A stretch of 7,881 nucleotides of DNA, from positions 1 through 7,881 of the forward strand of contig CALCVT010000026.1 in the NCBI GenBank assembly GCA_937906495.1, in the 5' to 3' direction. Of the stretch, positions 7,179 to 7,881 are shown one piece after another (position 1 is the stretch's first letter; each line of letters starts with the position of its first letter). The notes below the pieces were generated by a model. The model was not told where the DNA came from. It saw only the letters and a program-made list of their open reading frames with translations, and did not search any database. Source of the stretch: an uncultured Prevotella sp. GTDB taxonomy: Bacteria > Bacteroidota > Bacteroidia > Bacteroidales > Bacteroidaceae. A program made the position numbers and the translations under genes.

Positions 7179-7224
7179 AAAGGGCATCCTGCACTCCTTT
7201 TTCGGGGGGGACGGGATGCCCTTT
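7179..7224 (+). terminator. Terminator of the sulfatase gene
   Basis: Arms AAAGGGCATCC (7179-7189) and GGATGCCCTTT (7214-7224) pair perfectly over 11 bp, starting 32 nt after the sulfatase stop at 7146. The tail CCCTTTGACTGTTTGTT is T-rich but interrupted. It may also block minus-strand transcription arriving from the ABC segment. Confidence 0.7.
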
Positions 7225-7287
7225 GACTGTTTGTTATGGGTTGAAAATTTGAGAAAATCTTTTCAAAGGCAATGATTTTGTTTCGTG
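7225..7287. other. AT-rich spacer between sulfatase terminator and small ORF
   Basis: No gene, promoter consensus or repeat is recognised here. It marks the change from the GC-richer sulfatase side to the AT-rich ABC segment. Minus-strand translation after the small ORF's stop shows no adaptor-like continuation in any frame. Confidence 0.5.
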
Positions 7288-7446
7288 TTAAAAAGGAAGT
7301 GGCATCAATAGGCATATAATGAGTACTGAGATTAAAAGGATTATTATTGAACCTATTAAGCAAATCAGAAAAATAGTAGGAATATTTCCAAATAGTTTCT
7401 TTCTTTTTTTAGAACGATGTTCCATCATGTTACGCTTGTTATTCAT
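7288..7446 (-). CDS. 52-residue single-membrane-segment ORF, possible truncated HlyD-type adaptor start
   Basis: This short ORF has its ATG at 7444-7446 and TAA at 7288-7290, and begins 24 nt after the ABC ATPase stop on the same strand. The first 20 residues are polar and strongly basic (HRSKKRKK at about 9-16), followed by GNIP (19-22). Then comes one long hydrophobic stretch of about 25 residues rich in Ile and Leu (FLICLIGSIIILLISVLI), ending MPLPF. An A-rich AAAAAAGAGAA lies before the start. Composition matches the AT-rich ABC segment, not the sulfatase side. In Bacteroidota peptide-export loci an HlyD-family adaptor often follows the ABC gene, and its N-terminus has this layout (short RS-containing tail, GxxP, one membrane anchor), so this may be an adaptor cut off after its anchor. 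It could instead be an independent small membrane protein. No continuation is seen in any frame beyond 7288. Confidence 0.4.
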   Translation of the reverse strand: MNNKRNMMEHRSKKRKKLFGNIPTIFLICLIGSIIILLISVLIICLLMPLPF

Positions 7447-7470
7447 ATGTATTCTCTTTTTTCGGTAGTC

Positions 7471-7881
7471 TCAGTTACCTAGTTCTAATTGATTTTTAAC
7501 TAATTGATAATAGTAGCCTTTTAGATTAATGAGCTCTTCATGTTTTCCATGTTCCACAATCTTTCCGTCATCAAGTACGATAATTTGATCTGTGTTTTTG
7601 ACCGTACTTAACCGATGTGCAATAACAACTACTGTTCTCCCTTGATAAAACTCTTGTAGTCTCTCAACAATTATTCGTTCGTTCTGAGCGTCAAGCGCGT
7701 TGGTTGCCTCATCAAAGAACAAATATTCCGGAACCTTGTAGATGGCACGTGCAATAAGAATGCGTTGTTTTTGCCCTTGACTTAATCCATGGCCTTCTTT
7801 GCCTACTATAGTATCGTATCCATCCTACCTACCCCATATTTCATTAAATCTTCATTGTTCAGAACTTTGCAGTCCAAAACA
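7471..7881 (-). pseudogene. ABC transporter ATPase, C-terminal part (peptide/bacteriocin exporter type), frameshifted, runs off the window
   Basis: The clear frame (7824-7471, 117 residues) is the end of an ABC nucleotide-binding domain. It has GYDTIVGKEG, signature LSQGQKQR, Walker B YLFFDEATNALD with catalytic Glu and D-loop, switch histidine in VVIAHRLSTVK, and a family-typical end YYYQLVKNQLELGN. The LSQGQKQR form and this ending are characteristic of Bacteroidota peptidase-domain exporters that cut and export double-glycine leader peptides (inferred; no peptidase domain is in the window). A TAG at 7825-7827 interrupts the frame. The next frame, 7880-7809, reads CKVLNNEDLMKY then RM, which fits the stretch expected before GYDT, so one base seems to be missing near 7821. 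It may be a genuine broken gene or an error near a sequence end. Confidence 0.72.

Noticed and set aside
7091..7363. Minus-strand 90-codon reading frame covering the end of the sulfatase
   Set aside because: It crosses the sulfatase terminator and coding end, turns Arg/Pro-rich where it overlaps the sulfatase, and lies out of frame with the better-supported 52-codon ORF.
7801..7881. Right edge considered as an inserted foreign element or an excisionase-like HTH fragment because the ABC frame stops at 7825
   Set aside because: The neighbouring frame's CK-x-x-N and acidic residues, and the RM before GYDT, fit an ABC ATPase with a one-base shift better than a new element.

Overview
The window reads as chromosomal DNA from a Bacteroidota member, most likely an order Bacteroidales, Prevotella-like organism. 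This rests on three things: promoter elements of the Bacteroidota type (TTTG, 19-21 nt, TAnnTTTG), starts without Shine-Dalgarno sequences, and protein types typical of the group (small Q-starting outer-membrane barrels, a serine-type sulfatase, a barrel protein of the TonB-receptor kind). The assignment is inferred from gene content and was not tested by a search.

Layout, left to right. (1) 17-1040, minus: remnant of a large outer-membrane beta-barrel protein. It has lost its N-terminal part and is broken by at least three frameshifts. (2) 1096-1132: strong terminator hairpin. (3) 1188-1766, minus: intact small secreted outer-membrane beta-barrel protein with a near-ideal Bacteroidota promoter at 1841-1873. 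(4) 1964-2977, minus: membrane acyltransferase (family 3). (5) 3161-4597, minus: secreted alkaline phosphatase with all key active-site motifs, followed by a hairpin. (6) 4758-5390, minus: pyrE, orotate phosphoribosyltransferase, with a long composite terminator. (7) 5632-7146, plus: secreted serine-type sulfatase, divergent from pyrE. It is preceded by a long leader that can fold into a three-way junction closed by a stem ending in a T run, and is followed by a terminator. (8) 7288 to the right edge, minus: a visibly AT-rich segment. It holds the C-terminal part of a peptide-exporter ABC ATPase with a frameshift near 7821, then an overlooked 52-codon ORF with one membrane segment that resembles the membrane-anchor start of an HlyD-type adaptor.

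The genes do not form one pathway. pyrE is housekeeping pyrimidine synthesis. The phosphatase and sulfatase are exported scavenging hydrolases of the same structural superfamily, probably releasing phosphate and sulfate or opening sulfated glycans. The acyltransferase probably decorates a surface polysaccharide. Both edges carry decayed or truncated export and outer-membrane genes. The most unusual item is the structured sulfatase leader; the second is the truncated AT-rich exporter cassette. No complete novel multi-gene system is visible.
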